Under the pieces are notes generated by a model. That model worked only from the letters and a program-made list of their open reading frames with translations, did not search any database and had not been told where the DNA came from. From assembly GCA_965206655.1 (NCBI GenBank), contig CBDBKC010000013.1, forward strand, positions 1 to 64,000: a stretch of DNA of 64,000 bases. The letters are read 5' to 3'. Positions within the stretch are counted from its first letter, which is position 1. The number at the start of each line of letters is the position of its first letter. The DNA is from JAPPLB01 sp965206655. GTDB lineage: Bacteria > Acidobacteriota > Terriglobia > Bryobacterales > UBA6623. A program made the translations under genes and the position numbers. Positions 60,861 to 64,000 of this stretch are shown piece after piece.

Positions 60861-61460
60861 CTACGAATCCTGGTGCGAAATCAATGGAAGCCCCTCGCGG
60901 CACAGGGGACATGACTCAGGAGTCCAGAGGGTGTTGATCTCCGAGGCCAGTGTCTCCAGCGGGAGTGACGCCTCCTGAGCGAGTTCCGCCGGTGACGGTC
61001 CCAAGGCCAGCAGCGTGCCGATCGCGACTACCTCAGCAGAACATTGATTGAGATCAGCTAGGGTTCCGCGAACCGCTGACCCGGCATTGATCACATCGTT
61101 GACGATCGCGACTCGACGGCCCTCAATCTGCCGTAGGCCGGCAGGCAGGCGGTAGCGAACAGGGAAGAGCCCCGCCGGGGCATCCGGGTCACGTTGCGGC
61201 TGGGTGTAGATGAACTCGGCGTCCAGTTCATCAGCAACGAGCAGGCCGAGGAAAGCTCCTTCGACAAGAGGTCCGCAGATGATATCGGGGTTGTGCGGGG
61301 CAAGTCGTTCGGACAGTTGAACTGCCAAGGCGCGGGCGGTTCGGGGCCTGAGGCAGAGCGACTCGAGGTCCAGCCAGAGATCGCCATGGTGACCGGACTC
61401 GAGTTCAAAGTGACCCCGTCGGACTTGCAGCAGGCTGGCAAGGTCCTCGGGGAGGCTCAC
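60861..61460 (-). CDS. pyrE: Orotate phosphoribosyltransferase-like
   Basis: 199 residues. Converts orotate and PRPP to OMP for pyrimidine synthesis. FELESGHHGDLWLDLESLCL, IICGPLVEGAFLGLLVADEL and the PRPP loop GRRVAIVNDVINAGSAVRGT are PyrE-type; the loop has Asn-Asp where Glu-Asp or Asp-Asp is usual. A Cys pair (SCPLCREGLP) at the end resembles some PRTases. 15 bp downstream of the sugar-isomerase gene, likely one operon. The altered loop leaves substrate specificity a little open. Confidence 0.8.
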   Translation of the reverse strand: MSLPEDLASLLQVRRGHFELESGHHGDLWLDLESLCLRPRTARALAVQLSERLAPHNPDIICGPLVEGAFLGLLVADELDAEFIYTQPQRDPDAPAGLFPVRYRLPAGLRQIEGRRVAIVNDVINAGSAVRGTLADLNQCSAEVVAIGTLLALGPSPAELAQEASLPLETLASEINTLWTPESCPLCREGLPLISHQDS

Positions 61461-61475
61461 TTGTCGAGGCCAGCC

Positions 61476-62366
61476 CTAAACCAAAGCCGACTTACAGTAC
61501 TCGAAGCACTTGCGCACCTCGGCAACCGTATCCTGGCCCTTGTATTCGTACTCGATGTTGGCCGGAATGGGATACTTCTTCTCCCGTAGGAGGTGTAAGA
61601 CCTCGATGATCTTTGTGTCGCCGTGGCCGAAAGGCATATTGTCGCCCTGGTCGCGTTTGCGGTCTTTGATGTGGAGCGTGACGATGTTGTCGTGCTCTTT
61701 TTCGAGATAGGAAACCGGGTCGAAATTGGCTGCTGTGAAGTGTCCGATATCGAGGTTGATCGCGATGTAATCGGACATGCCCTTTCGCGCCGCGTCGAAA
61801 TCCTCAGGCCGCGCGAATTCGTTCTCGTGAATGCGGGAATGGTTGTGCATCCCGACGCGCATCTTGTGCTTCTTTGCGAACGGGTCGATTCTTCTTGCCG
61901 TAGTGACGTTCGACGACGCCGTGATGACCTTGGCGCCCAAAGCCTTCGCCATTTCAAAGCCGCGTTCGATCTCTTCGTCGGTGAAGTCTTCGCGGAAGCT
62001 GTAGTTGTAGGCGTAAAGGTTGATCCCCGCGTCACGGAACTGTTTGCCGACACGTTCAAAAATGTATATGGGCGCCATTAGACGCCAACGCCGCTGGTCT
62101 TCCCGACCGGGCGCTCCGCCGCGGCCTCGGCCGCGCGGCTCGACGTGGCCCGAATACATTTCACACTCGCCAATCCCCACTTCAACCATGCCCGCGATGG
62201 CCTCTTCCAGGTTCCTGTCACGGAAACTGTAGCTCTGGACGCCGACGCGCACGCCGGCAAACGTCGAGTTGATCGACGGGCTCGCGGCTGCCGAGTCGTG
62301 TGCCAGCAGGCCGGCTGCACCTCCGGCGGCAAGCTGTGAAAACTGTCTACGGGTCAAATCCGGCAT
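61476..62366 (-). CDS. Tat-exported sugar phosphate isomerase/epimerase
   Basis: 296 residues. Twin-arginine signal (TRRQFSQLAAGGAAGLLAHD), then an AP-endonuclease-2/xylose-isomerase-like TIM barrel. Metal ligands are suggested in GECEMYSGH, VGMHNHSRI, YIAINLDIGHFTAANF, VTLHIKDRK and NIEYEYKG. Such exported isomerases are frequent in Acidobacteriota and may act on sugars taken from polymers. GGGAGGT sits 7 bases before the ATG. First gene of an operon with pyrE; a terminator hairpin ends only 29 bases upstream. Confidence 0.88.
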   Translation of the reverse strand: MPDLTRRQFSQLAAGGAAGLLAHDSAAASPSINSTFAGVRVGVQSYSFRDRNLEEAIAGMVEVGIGECEMYSGHVEPRGRGRGGAPGREDQRRWRLMAPIYIFERVGKQFRDAGINLYAYNYSFREDFTDEEIERGFEMAKALGAKVITASSNVTTARRIDPFAKKHKMRVGMHNHSRIHENEFARPEDFDAARKGMSDYIAINLDIGHFTAANFDPVSYLEKEHDNIVTLHIKDRKRDQGDNMPFGHGDTKIIEVLHLLREKKYPIPANIEYEYKGQDTVAEVRKCFEYCKSALV

Positions 62367-62395
62367 CTCGGAACCTCCCTAGCGCTCAACACGTC

Positions 62396-62428
62396 AAAAA
62401 AATCGGGCAGCCAAAAAGAAGCTGCCCG
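62396..62428 (-). terminator. Strong intrinsic terminator upstream of the isomerase-pyrE operon
   Basis: CGGGCAGC pairs with GCTGCCCG (8 bp, 9-base loop) followed on the minus strand by ATTTTTTT. It points toward the isomerase gene and ends 29 bases before its start codon, leaving room only for the ribosome site. Either it ends a transcript from the 62430-63000 region or it works as a leader terminator for the operon. Confidence 0.8.
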
Positions 62429-62429
62429 A

Positions 62430-63046
62430 CAAGGGTTGAAGATGGAGTGTGGTGTTTCCAGATTAGCATTTCCTGGGCTCATCGTTCCACAGGCCTTTCG
62501 GGCTCTCAATTTGGCTGTCTACCGGGGTGGGCGCAGCGGCCCCACCCCGGTCCTCGTCCTGTGCACCTACCCGACGACCCGGAAGTCATCGAGGGCATCG
62601 TATCGGAGGCGAACTCGGCATACGGGTTCACGCGACTGCCCCACTACCTTTATTGCCATTAGGAGGCCATGCAGGGCGGCGGTGCTGTGGCTGACTACTG
62701 GACGGCGCGTCGCCCGGGTGCCGTCAGTGCTGGTTCGGCCCCCCCCGCTTCGTAATGGTCGAGGCCTTCTTCCCGAGAGCGAAACTCCGGTCTGACCGGT
62801 GATGCGCATTGTGCGGAAATGGCGTGAAGAGTCCCACGATCGAGAATGGCCTAACAGAGTCGGGACTTGTGGGGCGAGCCGCTCATTGCCAATGCGAAAG
62901 CCGGATCGCACGAGAAACTCGCCTTGTGACTCATCCCGATGATGAGCCTCGACTCCATCATGGGCGTCGCTTGAACCGTGCCGCTCAAGTTGACACACTA
63001 CCAAGCGCTTGATTCACCACCCCCTCTTCCCGCAAAATGATGAGCT
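62430..63046 (-). other. Non-coding region, possible structured RNA or decayed element
   Basis: No convincing protein: the open frames on both strands lack domains. On the minus strand a 10-bp perfect hairpin (CCGGGGTGGG..CCCACCCCGG, about 62535-62563) and a weaker one (CGTAT..ATACG near 62597-62622) precede the terminator at 62396. Conserved-looking RNA words such as GAGAGCCCGAAAGGCC follow. It does not match RNase P RNA, tmRNA or TPP-riboswitch landmarks. Could be a leader, a small RNA or an IS remnant. Confidence 0.4.
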
Positions 63047-63289
63047 ATGGCCTCGGCGCAAGTAGACCTCAGCAAGTTTGCCGGACGTTCCTGGGACCGG
63101 CTCAATCTGGAAGAGCGCGAACTGCTCTACGGCTCCTATGTCGCGCGAGAGATGTACTCACCAAAAACGCTGCCGCTGCAACGTATCGAAGCCCTCGGTG
63201 ATTCCGTCGAAGCTTGCGTCACGATGCTCCAGCAACGAGGGCTCGATCCGTTGCAGTTCGAGTTCGTCCGGCTTGACCCACCGTACTGA
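63047..63289 (+). CDS. Small hypothetical protein (80 aa)
   Basis: Not recognised. A clean small ORF with GC-ending codons. It begins MASAQVDLSKFAGRSWDRLN and is mostly helical (EERELLYGSYVAREMYSPKT, LQRIEALGDSVEACVTMLQQ). No signal, anchor or metal site is visible. Ribosome site is weak (GCAAAATGATGAGCT before ATG). It precedes the quinoprotein gene by 80 bp on the same strand and might be co-transcribed. Confidence 0.6.
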   Translation: MASAQVDLSKFAGRSWDRLNLEERELLYGSYVAREMYSPKTLPLQRIEALGDSVEACVTMLQQRGLDPLQFEFVRLDPPY

Positions 63290-63369
63290 ACCGGGGCAGG
63301 TAAGCCCGCGGCGCCGTTTGCAAGACCGAATGTCTTGACACCGGCAACTCGCGCGTCAATACTGACAAC

Positions 63370-64000
63370 GTGTTCATCGCCTGCTCCCTAGCCATCCTGC
63401 TTCTTGTAACTTTTCCTCTCTCGTCTCTTGCCCAAGACTGGCCCTCTTACGGCAACGATCCAGGGGGGATGCGTTACTCCACCCTCGATCAAATCAATAA
63501 GACCAATGTCGCCGGACTCAAGGTTGCCTGGGTCCATGACACCGGCGAATTTTCCGACGGCACCTCTCTCCCCACTCGCTCGGCTTTCGAAACCACACCG
63601 CTGCTCGTTGACGGCGTCTTGTACGTCGTCACCGTCTTCCACCGCCTGCTAGCGATCGACCCCGTCACCGGCAAAGAACTCTGGGAGTTCGATCCGAAGT
63701 TCGACCGCACTCAGCGTGTCAATCTCTACCACAGCCGCGGCATCGCCTACTGGACCGACGGCACGCGCAAGCGCATCTTCCTCGCTGACCAGCTCGGCCG
63801 CCTCTTCAGCGTTGACACGGAAACCCACGAGCTTGACCCGGACTTCGGCGTTGACGGTATGGCCGATCTTCAGGTTGGCATGTGGGTCGATAAGTACCCC
63901 CACCTGCGCTACGGCAACACTTCTCCTGTCGCACCTTGTGGCGATAAGGTCGTTGCCGGTGGCTGGGTCAGCGACGGTGAGCCACAGGGCCCCAGCGGTG
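63370..64000 (+). CDS. PQQ-dependent quinoprotein dehydrogenase, 3' end cut by window
   Basis: The GTG at 63370 starts a signal peptide (CSLAILLLVTFPLSSLAQ), followed by the quinoprotein opening DWPSYGNDPGGMRYSTLDQI, NVAGLKVAWVHDTGEF, ETTPLLVDGVLYVVT, LLAIDPVTGKELWEFDPKFD and FLADQLGRLFSVDTETHEL. At least 210 residues are visible and open to the window end. The pattern matches membrane- or periplasm-located glucose or alcohol dehydrogenases of the PQQ propeller class, a second one after that at 43042-45177. The haem tail, if any, is outside. Confidence 0.88.
   Translation, partial: MFIACSLAILLLVTFPLSSLAQDWPSYGNDPGGMRYSTLDQINKTNVAGLKVAWVHDTGEFSDGTSLPTRSAFETTPLLVDGVLYVVTVFHRLLAIDPVTGKELWEFDPKFDRTQRVNLYHSRGIAYWTDGTRKRIFLADQLGRLFSVDTETHELDPDFGVDGMADLQVGMWVDKYPHLRYGNTSPVAPCGDKVVAGGWVSDGEPQGPSG

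Noticed and set aside
62567..63004. 145-residue minus-strand ORF before the terminator
   Set aside because: No domain, poor composition and no ribosome site. A structured or decayed non-coding region explains it better.
62430..63010. RNase P RNA or tmRNA
   Set aside because: Conserved landmarks (GAGGAAAGTCCGGGC for RNase P, a tRNA-like 3' end for tmRNA) are missing on both strands.

Overview
The window looks like chromosomal DNA of a GC-rich, Gram-negative member of the Acidobacteriota, most like the Bryobacterales/Solibacter group (inference from gene content). The signs are an LptD outer-membrane protein, a DUF1549/DUF1553 plus DUF1501 pair, two PQQ-type quinoproteins, many Tat-exported Gfo/Idh/MocA, amidohydrolase and sugar-isomerase proteins, a TPM/LemA pair, a DUF6351 remnant, and gene-poor stretches packed with short palindromic repeats.

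Layout. 1-1.0 kb: 3' part of a primary-type sigma factor and a tRNA-Ala(CGC). 1.0-7.7 kb: a gene-poor, decayed or accessory region. It holds two overlapping small ORFs, a dispersed repeat family, a secretion-signal gene fragment, a truncated RHS tip with a papain-like (NlpC/P60-like) toxin domain and an exported putative immunity protein, a 119-bp inverted-repeat element, an array of small hairpins, and a complete IS481-type element with a 6-bp target duplication. 7.8-16.9 kb: an aldo/keto reductase plus sugar-lactonase pair, a small-membrane-protein operon, an Xaa-Pro peptidase, MtgA, a lipoprotein esterase and an orphan nuoB. 17-18.5 kb: a second IS directly upstream of nuoB. 18.7-24.8 kb: a two-gene operon with a secreted matrixin-like protease, a methyltransferase, thiC, a DHH phosphoesterase and a frameshifted HDOD protein. 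24.8-30.3 kb: an MFS transporter and four glycosyltransferases. 30.4-33.2 kb: TPM protein, nucleotidyltransferase-like protein, LemA and a secreted protein. 33.3-35.5 kb: an IS1595-type element that splits a gene. 35.5-48 kb: queF, a secreted M23 peptidase with FN3, a DUF6351 pseudogene, the DUF1549/DUF1501 pair, a quinoprotein with a haem-c tail, an oxidoreductase, an exported RidA and thiL. 48-64 kb: cell-envelope and housekeeping genes (M23 peptidase, YyaL, lptD, moaB, DUF481, TPR, pyrE, sugar isomerase) and the 5' part of a second quinoprotein.

Functionally, most of the window serves the envelope and periplasmic oxidation of sugars or alcohols: export-tagged enzymes, peptidoglycan enzymes (MtgA, two M23 peptidases, possibly the RHS tip), LPS assembly and glycan synthesis. 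Cofactor genes (thiC, thiL, queF, moaB) are scattered rather than clustered. The most notable points are the RHS tip/immunity pair, an IS that split a gene and supplies a new start codon, the hairpin array with covarying stems, and a terminator only 29 bases upstream of the sugar isomerase-pyrE operon with a structured region before it. Three genes carry single-base frameshifts at short homopolymers, so some breaks could be sequencing errors rather than decay. All functional names come from reading motifs by eye; no database search was run.
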